A stretch of DNA of 64,000 nt from Nigrospora sphaerica (lineage: Eukaryota; Ascomycota; Sordariomycetes; Amphisphaeriales; Apiosporaceae), in NCBI GenBank assembly GCA_018287875.1, contig JAGVVL010000029.1:124001-188000 (forward strand), written 5' to 3'. The position numbers were made by a program, and so were the translations under genes. The notes beneath the pieces are model-generated. The model had not been told where the DNA came from. It did no database searches and saw nothing but the letters and a program-made list of their open reading frames with translations. Each line of letters starts with the position of its first letter. The first letter of the stretch is position 1. This document shows positions 52,117 through 62,183 of the stretch, piece after piece.

Positions 52117-53933
52117 TTATTTTCTAAAAGACATGTTATCCCTTCTATTCTCAGCGCTAACCTTTTTATCAGGCCTCTGGAATATGCCTAATGTTTTTTG
52201 AACCAAAACGTCCAGAAACCCCTCTTCGTTTCCTTTAAAGACGATAATTCTTTCAGTTTATTCTGAATAGCTTTTTCACCTTTTAGACCATGCTGTTTCC
52301 CTGTTTCCTCATAGAGTTCATTCTTGTAATTTTCTAAGAAAATATAGAATTCTGTATTCCTCATTTCAGGAAATGTGGCTCCGGCTTTAATGAGCATTTG
52401 TGAAGTTTCTGTGATCGATTGACGCAGAACAGCCACCCCTTCAGTATCATTATTAGTTTTACCTAGGGCTCCGTAACTTCCAATCAAAAACCCCAAGGTA
52501 GTTAGTCGCTCACCGGGTTGAATTTTATCTACCTCAGCTCCATACTGAATTAATGTAGCTACGACCTTGGGATTCTTATTATGCATAGCGGCAGTTCTTA
52601 GCGGGGTGCTGCCATCAGCAAACATGTTAATACGTTGACCTTTCCCGTAAGGTATACAAATACACTCGTTAGGATCGCCACCATTCTTCAATAGTAATTC
52701 TATTAGGGCTGGTTTACCTATATATACGGCCCTATTTATCAGGCCGCGGTTAGCCGGTTTAGCCTTCTCTAGAGTCACCCCATGCTTAAATAATATTTTT
52801 AATATCTCTACCGAGCCTGTGCCGATTCCTGCAGATAATAGCGTTTCAAATACCTTTGGGTCAGCCTTATTAATAGTTCTGCTTGTATTGCGTAGTAGCT
52901 GATTTAAACCTTTCGTATCCTTTGTGAAAATTGCTTCCCGCAGCTGATCCATCAAAGTTTTATTTAAAGACGGTAATTCTTTCAGTTTATTCTGAATAGC
53001 TTTTTCATCCGTTTTATTTAAAGACGGTAATTCTTCCGGTTTATTCTGACTAGCTTTTTTATCCGTTTTCCTTAAAGGCGAGAATTCTTCCGGTTTATTC
53101 TGACTAGCTTTTTTATCCGTTTTATTTAAAGGCGAGAATTCTTTCAGTGTATTCTGAATAGATAGTATATTCTGAATAGATAGTATATTCTGAATAGATT
53201 TTGCATCCGTTTTCCTTAAAGGCGATAATTCTCTCAGTTTATTCTGAATAGCTTTTTCACCTTTTAGACCATGCTGTTTCCCTGTTTCCTCATAGAGTTT
53301 ATTCTTGTAATTTTCTAAGAAAATATAGAATTCTGTCTTATCCATTTCAGGAAGTGTAGCTCCGGCTTCAATGAGCATTTGTGAAATTTCTGTGATCCAT
53401 CTACGCAGAAGAGCCGACCTTTCAAGATCAATATCAGGATTAATTTTACCTACGGCTACCCACCTTCTAATCAACCACGCCAAGGGACTTAGCCCATCGG
53501 CTTGAATTTTATCTACCTCAGCTCCATAGCGAATTAATGTAGCTACGAGCTCGTCATTATAATCCATAACAGCAGTTCTTAGCGGGCTCCTGCCATCAGC
53601 AAACATGTTAATAGGTTGACCTGCCCTGTAAGGTATATGAATACACTCGTTAGCATCGCCACCATTCTCCAATAGTAATGCCATTAGGGCTGGGTCACCT
53701 TTATATGCGGCCCTATTTATCAGGCCGCGGTTAGCCGGTTTAGCCTTCTCTAGAGTCACCCCATGCTTAAATAATATTTTTAATATCTCTACCGAGCCTA
53801 TGTTGATTCCTGCAGTTAATAGCTGTTCAGATACCTTTGGGTCAGCCTTATTAATATTTATGCTTGTATCGCTTAGTAGCTGACGTAAACCTTCCGGATT
53901 ATTTGCGAAAATTGCTGTAAAAACCTGATCCAT
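52117..53933 (-). CDS. double-length ankyrin protein, copy D, two fused units joined by short repeats
   Basis: About 605 residues from ATG 53933 (AAGGAGG upstream). Two complete copies of the cluster protein lie head to tail: the first ends with YKNKLYEETGKQHGLKGEKA, the second restarts at MDQLREAIFTKDTKGLNQLL. Between them are six imperfect ~17-residue repeats of the type KAIQNKLKELPSLNKTD, derived from the normal C-terminus. Each half has about four ankyrin units (ILKILFKHGVTLEKAKPANR occurs in both). One break, T6 52194-52199, shared with copy C; restoring it gives an MSFRK end at 52117. A fusion by unequal recombination fits. Confidence 0.65.
52950..53250 (-). repeat. short coding repeats joining the two halves of copy D
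   Basis: Imperfect ~50-60 bp units (for example TTTATTCTGAATAGCTTTTT, GACTAGCTTTTTTATCCGTT) recurring about six times, plus three 18-bp ATTCTGAATAGATAGTAT units at 53151-53200. They encode the Q/N/K-rich linker. Confidence 0.75.
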
Positions 53934-54410
53934 ATATTAGCCTCCTTTCTCTGGTGAAGCAAAATGCTCATGTCCTTAACACACTCAAACGGTAAATATT
54001 ACCTCTATCTGTTTACAGATATCATGTTTCTTCTTTACCCTCAATGACATATTAGATAAAAGAGGCGCTTGATGAGATTTTTACTTAAATCAAATGATCA
54101 AACACCTAATTGCATTTGATGATTTTTTATATGCAAAACCTAGTAGTTTAAGAAAAACTATACTTATTTCCCTTTTTATTTAGAGGAACGAGTACCCTAA
54201 GCTAACTGCCCACTTATTTCAAAGGAAAACTTACTTTCCCTTGAACAAACATTTTGAAAGGATACAGAGAAAAGGTATGTACTAACCTATGAATCTTTAC
54301 TATCACTCAACTGATCGGTGAAGTATATTAAAAACACCACTAGAGATATTTAGAGAAGCTCCCTTCATTCCAGATCCTCATAGCTAGCCTGCTCTTATAC
54401 CTTCTTATTA
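53934..54410. other. end of the ankyrin cluster: partial spacer copy, then unassigned sequence
   Basis: The first ~130 bases (53934-54065) match the start of the cluster spacers (AGCCTCCTTTCTCTGGTGAA, ATATCATGTTTCTTCTTTAC, CAATGACATATTAGATAAA); similarity stops at about 54070, marking the edge of the duplicated block. From 54070 to 54410 no gene or RNA is recognised. Confidence 0.6.
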
Positions 54411-54434
54411 CACGCACCTAACAAGTAGTGCGTG
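54411..54434 (-). terminator. hairpin downstream of rpmB-rpmG
   Basis: CACGCAC (54411-54417) and GTGCGTG (54428-54434) are exact complements around a 10-base loop, 6 bases past the rpmG stop. A T-rich tail is lacking. Confidence 0.5.
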
Positions 54435-54439
54435 CTAAG

Positions 54440-54601
54440 TTATACTTTCTCTTCCTTGAATAAAGCATGCTTTTTAATCACGGAATCCCACTTTTGTAAT
54501 GCTAGCTTAGGAGAATTTGCTACTTTTTTACGAGTAGTGGTGTAATAACAATGACTTTCAGTGGACTTTAATTTAATTCTAATACGGGCTTTACTAGCCA
54601 T
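54440..54601 (-). CDS. rpmG: 50S ribosomal protein L33
   Basis: 53 residues: MASKARIRIKLKST, CYYTTTRKK, LALQKWDSVIKKHALFKEEK, the L33 pattern (YTTTKN, L.L.K.DP....H..YKE). It lacks the zinc-binding Cys pairs, as in one L33 type. Lies 6 bases after rpmB, the standard rpmBG pair. Confidence 0.93.
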   Translation of the reverse strand: MASKARIRIKLKSTESHCYYTTTRKKVANSPKLALQKWDSVIKKHALFKEEKV

Positions 54602-54607
54602 AGTGGA

Positions 54608-54844
54608 TTACCTTAAATATGAAGATTTATCTAATTTAGCTAACGCTTTTTCAAAACCTAGTTTATCGATTAAACGTAATCCATAACTAGTAATACGTAA
54701 CCTAACAAACCGTTGCTGAGTTTCTACCCAAATACGATGAGATTGCAGGTTAGGTAAAAACCGACGTTTTGTTTTGCGGTTAGAATGAGAAACATGATTC
54801 CCATATTGTGGTTGTTTACCACTTAATGAACAAACTCTAGACAT
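54608..54844 (-). CDS. rpmB: 50S ribosomal protein L28
   Basis: 78 residues: [54 protein letters not shown]. Normal length, intact, first gene of rpmB-rpmG. A housekeeping pair wedged between two ankyrin blocks. Confidence 0.96.
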   Translation of the reverse strand: MSRVCSLSGKQPQYGNHVSHSNRKTKRRFLPNLQSHRIWVETQQRFVRLRITSYGLRLIDKLGFEKALAKLDKSSYLR

Positions 54845-55006
54845 ATCTTTTGCCTGAAAAACTTAATATGTATAAATAAAATGCACTTATAATGTTTACG
54901 CGAAGGTTCTTGCTAGATTACTTTAGTAATTTATAAACACAGGCTAATGTATCAGAAATCAAAAATCCTCGCAAACTGAAAATACAAAAGCTTTCTATCT
55001 TTGATC

Positions 55007-58000
55007 TTAATTTAGTAAAGCGATATTTTCGTGATACTGCAGACGAGTGGCAACTTGAAGAGGCGTTTCTTCTGCATGGTTCATAGCCTGCATTATATCT
55101 ATATTATTTTGGATAAGTAACTTTATAATAGCATGGTTAACACTACAAGTTGCTGCCGCATGTAAAACGTTGTTACCTGAATGGTCTTTGATAGTGGGGT
55201 TCGCGCCCCGCTTAAGTAAATATTGTACACTTTCTAGACGACCTGCTCGGGCAGCTAAATGGAGTGGGGTTTCACCGGAGTCGTCAGCCGCATTCACGTC
55301 TGCCTCATGATGAAGGAGTAGTTTCAATATTTCATGCTCATTCAGCTCAGCGGCTAGATGAAGTGCGGTCTTCCCTTTTCCATCTTGTATATCTACTGCT
55401 GCGCCTCGCCTAAGCAATAAGTTAGCAACTTGATATTTACCATATAGAGCGGCTAGATGGAGTGGCTTGTTACCACTGATGTCTGGGCGATTAATATCAA
55501 ACAAGTTGTTTTCAATAAATTGCAGGTCTCCCTTTAGCACCGCATCATGTACACTTAGAATGGATAAACGATGCAGTGCACTTGGTTCGACGGCTAGAAG
55601 TAGAGCGGAAGGTCTAAAAGAGTTTTCTAAGTCAGTTAAAGAGTTTATGGTCGTTTCAAGAGAGCTTTTTGTAATACCAAAGGATTTCATATTATCTGTT
55701 ATATCCAGAAAGGATCTCAGGGCTTCAGGTAATAATGATTGGTATACACTTGCAAAAATTAAATCCTGTAACTCTTTTGGAAAACGGTTCATAAACGTAG
55801 CTAAGGCATTTATTTGAGGACGGGTTGGGAATGGTTTTCTCTGGTTTTTTCTACCCATGATGAATAATCTTCCCAAGCAAAATATTTTAAACTGCGCAAA
55901 AGCCCTAATCGTTTTTCCATATTTTCACTTACATCCTCAATATCGGTTTTTACTTTTTCCCATTTCAATCGAGTAGATAGATAAGGAATGGCTTGTAAAA
56001 TGGATTCAATCTGTTGATGATTACGTGTGTTAAGTAATTCACTAAGTGAATCATAGTACTCTCTTCTCACACCTCTCATATAAGAGTAAAAGTAGGGCTT
56101 CTCATCGATTCCTTCGAGAGGGCATAGGGGTGCGCCCCGTTTTAACAAAAATATACTTATCTCAGTTCGATTGTAAAAACACGCATAAAACAACGGAGTG
56201 CTACCATAGTTGTCTATCGGATCCACTGCTGCTCCCTGTTTCACTAAATATTTGACCACCTCAAGCCGACCATAACGAGAAGAATAAAACAACGGAGTGC
56301 TACCATAGTTGTCTATCGGATCCACTGCTGCTCCCTGTTTCACTAAATATTTGACCACCTCAAGCCGACCATAACGAGAAGAATAAAACAACGGAGTGCT
56401 ACCATAGTTGTCTATCGGATCCACTGCTGCTCCCTGTTTCACTAAATATTTGACCACCTCAAGCTGACCAGAACCAGCAGAAACAAATAATGGGGTCTGA
56501 CCAGACAAATTTTTCGCATCCACTGTTGCACCTTGATCTAGTAAATATTTGACCACTTCAAGCTGACCAGAAGCAGCAGAAACAAATAATGGGGTCTGAC
56601 CAGAAAAATCTTTCGCATCCACTGTTGCACCGTGATCTAATAAGCACTTGACAACCTCAAAGTGATCATGAACAGCAGAATAAAATAATGGAGTCTTACT
56701 ATACTCGTCTGTGGCATCTACTGCCACCCCTTGATTTAACAGACACTTGACCACTTCAATCTGACCATTCTGAGTAGCCTTAAATAATAGTTTCTGGCCG
56801 TCTTCTGTATTAACCCCACTCAATAAATACTTGACAATCTCAAAGTGACCATTCCGAGCAACCTTAAATAATATGGTCTGAGCCTCCTCACCTTGCAAAT
56901 CGAATGCTGCTCCTCGATTTAATAAATATTTGACAACCTCAAGGTCGCCATATTTAGCAGCCAGAAATAATAGCTCCTGAGCATCTTGTGCATTACTCTG
57001 CTTCAATAAACATTTGACAATCTCAAAGTGTCCATTTCGGGCCGCCTTAAATAATAAGGTCTTAATGTCTCCTTCATTAACCGAATCCACTAAACATTTA
57101 ACAATCTCAAGGTGTCCATGCTCAGCAGCCTGAAATAATACGGCCCGATCTTCCCAACTTTGTAGATGTACTGCTGCCCCTTGATCTAATAAATACTTCA
57201 TAACCTCAAAGTGACCGTGAGTAGCAGCAACAAAAAACGGAGTTCTACCATTAATCCTTCTATTGACATCTGCGCCTCGTTCCAAACAGACTTTTACTTC
57301 TTTCAAGTTCCCAGATTGAGTTGCTTGTACGAATTTTTCTTGATTACAAGTACAACTGTTATTTTGCACTGATCTGTTCACACTCAGATAAGGCATGGTA
57401 TTCAATTGTCGCATGAGCCAGCTTTGTTTATGAGCAGGCGATATACCAAAGGATTTTTTGACGCCAAAACTTACTTGTCGGCAATGTTGATGCATTGAAT
57501 ACCCGAGCTTCATATCAACCACCCATGACTGCAAAGCCCTGGGCAATGTAACCGTACATCTAACAAAAGGTACAGGCCCACAATCCCTCTCAATGCCTGC
57601 ATACGGTAACACACCAAACCCTAATATTTTAGACTCTAGGTACTGAGAAGTGATTTGCAACCCAGAGCATTCCATTTGAGCAAAATTTGCACTCACTTGA
57701 AGTGCTCGACTTCCCACTTCTACTCCAATGACAGTCAAATCCCAAAGAGGGGAATGGAGATCTTGAAAAGGGACATAACTATACCCACCTACCCAACTTT
57801 GTGCTCTACCTAAAACTTGTCGGCATCCTATACCAGCCCCTGCCACTCCTTTTGTATGCATTTCTCCATATAACCATACAGGACCTACGCCTTTAAATAT
57901 TCCGTAATGCGCTCCTTGCTTTATATCTCGCACACTAAATTGCGTGCGATTCAATACATTTTTGATCATCTTTTTAGGCTGAACCACTGAAGGTATCGTT

Positions 58001-58173
58001 TCATGTCCCCATATGACTGGACACCCTAACCCGAATAGAATACTTGCACTTATTCGACTAAATAGAAAGCATAAAAAACAGTTTTTTGATTGAATATAGA
58101 ACATACGAGGGGTGATAGCGTTTGGATTTAAGACCCATAGGAGTAATTGCTTAATTGTACAGTACCTTTTCAT
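55007..58173 (-). CDS. giant barrel/ankyrin/F-box-like fusion protein, one frameshift
   Basis: About 1,055 residues. Signal segment (CFLCFLFSRISASILFGLGC), inverse-autotransporter-like barrel over residues ~65-270 (FSVRDIKQGAHYGIFKGVGP, GAGIGCRQVLGRAQSWVGGY, IGVEVGSRALQVSANFAQM), then about 13 ankyrin repeats (FVQATQSGNLKEVKVCLERG through TPLFYACFYNRTEISIFLLK). The island's helical module follows (REYYDSLSELLNTRNHQQIE), then the F-box/PRANC-like FPKELQDLIFASVYQSLLP, and about five more canonical ankyrin repeats (GNKPLHLAALYGKYQVANLL). One break at G3 55822-55824 (C3 on the coding strand) just before the F-box-like motif. Three ankyrin units are identical at the DNA level. Likely surface-displayed or exported host-interaction protein. 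Confidence 0.62.
56185..56466 (-). repeat. 2.85 exact copies of a 99-bp ankyrin-coding repeat
   Basis: Units start at 56185, 56284 and 56383 and are base-for-base identical until the third diverges at 56467. Each encodes one 33-residue ankyrin unit (VVKYLVKQGAAVDPIDNYGS). In frame, so copy number can change without breaking the gene. Confidence 0.95.
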
Positions 58174-58282
58174 TGTATGCCTACTCGCTTATTTCATTAT
58201 AATTTAAAGGATTTTGTATCATTTTTCTGACTATCCCTTTAAATAAAATACAGGGATAGTACGTAGTCAGAGAGTCATTCGA

Positions 58283-59276
58283 CTATATTGCTGGTGTTTT
58301 TGATAAATGTCCAGGTTGCTCTACCACTAATAAAGGTACTAAGTAACCTGGAAGACTAGCTCTCAACTCATAATATAAGCCCTTTGCTTGCTCCACCTTC
58401 ACTTCAAAATGTGCAGATCCCTGTACTTTATCTAGCAAATGTAAATAATAGGGAAGCACCTCTCCTTCTAGTAAGCGGTAACTTAAGTGAGATAAAGTCT
58501 CTACGGAATCATTAATACCTTTCAATAAAACCGACTGATTGAGTACCTTTATACCACTTTGAGCAAGCTGATTTAAAGCATAGAGGACATGGGTATCTAT
58601 CTCTTGGGGATGATTGCAGTGAATCACCATCAGTACTTTAAGCCGTGTACTTTTTAATACTTGTATGAGTGCATCAGTGATACGACTTGGGAGAACGATC
58701 GGAAGGCGGGTATGTATTCTAACGAACTTAAGATGGTGAACCTTCTCTAACTTCCCTAACAACTTTGCAAGGTGGCTATCCGGTACCAACAAGGGGTCTC
58801 CCCACTTAAAATAACCTCGCGAATGCTAGTATCGCTTTCAATATATTCTATTATGGCTTGTAACTGATGATCAGGCACATTTTTTTCATAAGGAAAATGT
58901 CGTCTAAAGCAATAACGACAATGAATCGCGCACCCACCGGTTACAGTAATCAAAACCCTACCTTTATACTTGTGCAATAAACCGGGTACTGGATTATATT
59001 GCGATTCTTGCAAAGGATCTTTGGAAAATTCAGAAGGGGTGGTTTCTTCAAGCGCTACTGGCAAAATTTGTTGCAACAGAGGATCTTTTAAATCATTTTT
59101 TTGATGCGAGAAACAAAACTTGGTGTCACACGCAATGGAAATTGCTTAGCCAACGCTTTAGCTTTCGGCACCAAATTTAGAGGTAACTGTAAGGTTTCAC
59201 ATAAAACCTGTGGATCAGTAATCAAAGATTTTAATTCTTCTTTCCAATCCGGAAGAGAGATCGTCATGATAGACAC
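58283..59276 (-). CDS. epmB: EF-P beta-lysylation protein EpmB, two frameshifts
   Basis: Radical-SAM lysine 2,3-aminomutase homologue that makes (R)-beta-lysine for modification of elongation factor P by EpmA. Radical-SAM triad CAIHCRYC, family N-terminus (LPDWKEELKSLITDPQVL), SGGDPLLVPD and the KVLNQSVLLKGINDS core; about 330 residues, EpmB-like in length rather than the longer clostridial KamA. Breaks at T7 59096-59102 and C4 58800-58803 (coding strand A7 and G4), each restored by one base. efp and epmA are not in the window. Confidence 0.9.
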
Positions 59277-59385
59277 TATTTTTATTTGTAACTATTGGGT
59301 GCATTATTCTCTCACGGTCTTATGTGGATTGGTACCTTTATGCAGTCACTATACTTAAAAACTTGGGGCGCGAAAAATCATGACT

Positions 59386-60116
59386 TTACACTAAGGAGAA
59401 GGGTAGCTTCACCTCATAGCGTCCATAATTTCTTAACCTCGTTAACAAGTTTTCAAAACTAATGTTACGTAGTTTGCTTCTTATACGCCCCTTGTATTCC
59501 TCTATCGTTCTTGGACTTAACTGCATTTGCTTTGCGATATACTTAGAAGAAGACACGTGGCTTTGCATCACTAACAAACTACGCAATTCTTGGTCAGTAA
59601 GTGGCTCAACAAACAATTCTTGAATATTTAAATGCGATAAAAATCGCTGTACGGCCCCCTTTTTTTATAAAAACTACGATACAACGTATATAGTTGAGTT
59701 AAAGAAATATATTGAGTCATCGTATAGGCATAGCTTAGTATAGCGTGTGGTTTGCCATCGCTATCTAGCAGGGGTTGTTTGGTCACTTGATCCACCAATA
59801 CAGCACCTTCCGTATTTAAAAACACATGCGTAAACGTAACGGGCTTTCCTGTATGCAATACTTGGTGATCTGCTTTTAATAGCGTAGTCACTGCATCCAC
59901 CGGAATATGATTAATATGGGCTATATCAAGTACGTCCATCCCTATCCTTTCTTTTACAGACAGGTTAGATACTGAAGCCGCTGCTAAATTGTTATAAACG
60001 TATTTTTTAGTCCGACCATCTTTAATATCTACCGGGCAGTGTAAATGATCCAGTAAATGAATGGTTTTCTGAAGGTCAATAAATGATAAAACGGGGCTGA
60101 GCAAAACATTATCCAT
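59386..60116 (-). CDS. PAS-domain regulator with LuxR-type HTH, one frameshift
   Basis: About 243 residues. N-terminal PAS-like sensor (PVDIKDGRTKKYVYNNLAAA, VLDIAHINHIP), a connecting segment and a C-terminal LuxR-type helix-turn-helix (KYIAKQMQLSPRTIEEYKGR, IRSKLRNISFENLLTRL). The break at C5 59655-59659 (G5 on the coding strand) lies between the two domains and is fixed by one base. Tandem paralog of 60261. Ligand and targets unknown; possibly a cytoplasmic transcription factor. Confidence 0.7.
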
Positions 60117-60196
60117 ATTATTTCTCTCATCCTAAATAAGGTATTAGTTACATCATAAACACATCGCTAATCTATTAGCCCCCTTACTTGTTGTGA

Positions 60197-60218
60197 AAGA
60201 CAGCATCCATGCTGTCTT
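60197..60218. promoter_or_regulatory. near-perfect inverted repeat between the two PAS regulators
   Basis: AAGACAGCAT and ATGCTGTCTT, 10-base arms separated by CC. It lies between the stop of the upstream regulator gene and the start of the downstream one. It could be a dimer-binding operator or a hairpin ending the first transcript; no T-run follows in the minus direction. Confidence 0.45.
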
Positions 60219-60260
60219 GAAAAAAACGAAAACTCCTGTTTATCGTTCGGTAGTGATGGG

Positions 60261-60959
60261 TTACTCACCCATCGGGTATGATAAGGACAATAAATGACTC
60301 AGTTCTTTGAAATCAATCATGACTAACTTATCTTCCACACTGTCTTTAGCAGAATGCACTAAATCCGGGCTTAGCTGTAAATACTGCGAAATTTCTTCTA
60401 TCCCCCATCCCCCTAACAGCAGCGTATTAACCTCCATATCACTTGGCATATGAGCAAAAAAATTCTTTATATTTAAGTAATTCAGAAAGTGAACAATGGC
60501 TTCTTCTGTAGAATAATAGTTTTTATACAAATGGTATAAACGCATCCGATTCATCTGAAGCGTCATTTCCTTTGCAAAACTTAAAATTCCCACCATATGA
60601 CCTGAGTGGTTAACGACCGCTTGTTTGACAACCTGATCGACTACAACTTGTTGAGACTGAGTATTTAAAAATGCATGCTGTAGTTGAACAGGACCACGAT
60701 CCGGATGTACCTTTTGATCCGCTGCGACGATCTTTTGAATCACAGCCTCAGGCATATGATTAATCTGCGCCAAATCATAAATATCTAAACCAATACGGTC
60801 ATCCGGCGCTAGCCCAGAAACCATCGCAGCTAATGCATTATTTTCTATATATTTTCCAGTACAATCCTTTACGTCTACTGGAAAATCATTATTATGAATA
60901 AATTGTGATAAGGCTTCGCTTACTTTAACCTGCGCTGATTTTGTGTATTGTGGTTCCAT
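60261..60959 (-). CDS. PAS-domain regulator, paralog of the downstream gene
   Basis: 232 residues, intact. PAS-like N-terminal half (FPVDVKDCTGKYIENNALAA, IYDLAQINHMPEAVIQKIVA, HAFLNTQSQQVVVDQVVKQA) aligned with the neighbour, and a C-terminal HTH-like region (WGIEEISQYLQLSPDLVHSA) that is less LuxR-like and may not bind DNA in the same way. Starts 39 bases after the metK stop, so it may be read from the metK promoter. Confidence 0.65.
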   Translation of the reverse strand: MEPQYTKSAQVKVSEALSQFIHNNDFPVDVKDCTGKYIENNALAAMVSGLAPDDRIGLDIYDLAQINHMPEAVIQKIVAADQKVHPDRGPVQLQHAFLNTQSQQVVVDQVVKQAVVNHSGHMVGILSFAKEMTLQMNRMRLYHLYKNYYSTEEAIVHFLNYLNIKNFFAHMPSDMEVNTLLLGGWGIEEISQYLQLSPDLVHSAKDSVEDKLVMIDFKELSHLLSLSYPMGE

Positions 60960-60998
60960 CTGACATCTCCTAAATTAAGTGAAGCATTCACTTTCAAT

Positions 60999-62150
60999 TT
61001 AAGCGGCTTTATGGAAAAGATCAACCCAGTCTAATACCTCCCAAGTAAAGCCTTCTTCTCGACCAAAATGCCCATAACTCGCTGTTTTTTGATAGATCGG
61101 CTGTAGTAAGTTAAGCGCTCTAATGACATCCGCTACTTTTAAAGGTAAGACTTGTTTTACCATGCGCACTAATTCAGATTCTGGAATTTGACTACTACCA
61201 AAAGTATCGATATACATAGAAGTCGGTTCAGACATCCCAATGGTATAGGCTAACTGCACTTCACATCGTTCAGCATAACCTGCAGCCACAATCGTTTTGG
61301 CTATTTTTCTAGCAAGATAAGCCCCAGAGCGATCGACTTTACTTGGATCTTTTCCTGAAAAGCATCCACCACCATGTCGTGCGGCTCCCCCATATGTATC
61401 GACAATAATTTTACGTCCTGTTAACCCTGTATCTCCTAATGGACCTCCAATCACAAAACGTCCTGTGGGATTAATGAAATAACGAGTTTTATTATCTAAC
61501 CATGCGCTTGGTAAAACCGGTTTAATAATTAATTCCATTACGACTTCCTTAAGCCTCGACATAGAGATGTCTGACTGATGTTGAGTAGATAAGACCACCG
61601 TGTCTACTCGAACAGGCTTTCCTGCTTGATACTCAAGGCTGATTTGACTTTTTGCATCAGGCAGCAATCCAAGCGCTACATCCTCCTTTCGAATTAATGA
61701 TTGACGCTGAACCAGACGATGCGCATACAAAATAGCAGCCGGCATATATTCAGGAGTCTCTTGACAAGCATAGCCAAACATTAATCCTTGATCCCCTGCG
61801 CCTAACTCGCTTCCATCTACCCCTTGCGCAATATCAGGAGACTGCCGAGTAAGGGCAAGCGTTATGATACAAGAATCGGCATCAAAACCAAGTAATGGGT
61901 CATTATAGCCAATGCCACGAATCGTCTTTCTAACAATTGATTCAATATCCAATGAAGCGGATGTAGTAAGTTCACCAGCGACAATCACTTGATTACTCTT
62001 GACCATTGTCTCGCACGCCACGCGAGCCAACGGATCTTGAGCAAGCGTTGCATCTAAGATGGCGTCTGAAATTTGATCGGCTATTTTATCAGGGTGTCCT
62101 TCAGAAACAGATTCTGAAGTAAAGAAATAATTATTTAACATGGCGCCCAT
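60999..62150 (-). CDS. metK: S-adenosylmethionine synthetase
   Basis: Makes SAM from methionine and ATP, supplying the methyltransferases in this window (RsmA, the TPR-methyltransferase) and radical-SAM Epm[53 protein letters not shown] and [16 protein letters not shown] are complete. Intact. The ATG at 62150 or 62141 may be the start; no clear ribosome site decides between them. Confidence 0.96.
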   Translation of the reverse strand: MGAMLNNYFFTSESVSEGHPDKIADQISDAILDATLAQDPLARVACETMVKSNQVIVAGELTTSASLDIESIVRKTIRGIGYNDPLLGFDADSCIITLALTRQSPDIAQGVDGSELGAGDQGLMFGYACQETPEYMPAAILYAHRLVQRQSLIRKEDVALGLLPDAKSQISLEYQAGKPVRVDTVVLSTQHQSDISMSRLKEVVMELIIKPVLPSAWLDNKTRYFINPTGRFVIGGPLGDTGLTGRKIIVDTYGGAARHGGGCFSGKDPSKVDRSGAYLARKIAKTIVAAGYAERCEVQLAYTIGMSEPTSMYIDTFGSSQIPESELVRMVKQVLPLKVADVIRALNLLQPIYQKTASYGHFGREEGFTWEVLDWVDLFHKAA

Positions 62151-62183
62151 TGTAGACAATTGAAAAAACCTTGTCGAGTCTAT

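Noticed and set aside
56185..56466. Exact 99-bp repeats as CRISPR or a mobile element
   Set aside because: They encode ankyrin units within a longer array and have no spacers or terminal repeats.
59101..59358. Plus-strand 85-residue ORF
   Set aside because: Antisense to the epmB N-terminus; no start signal or homology recognised.
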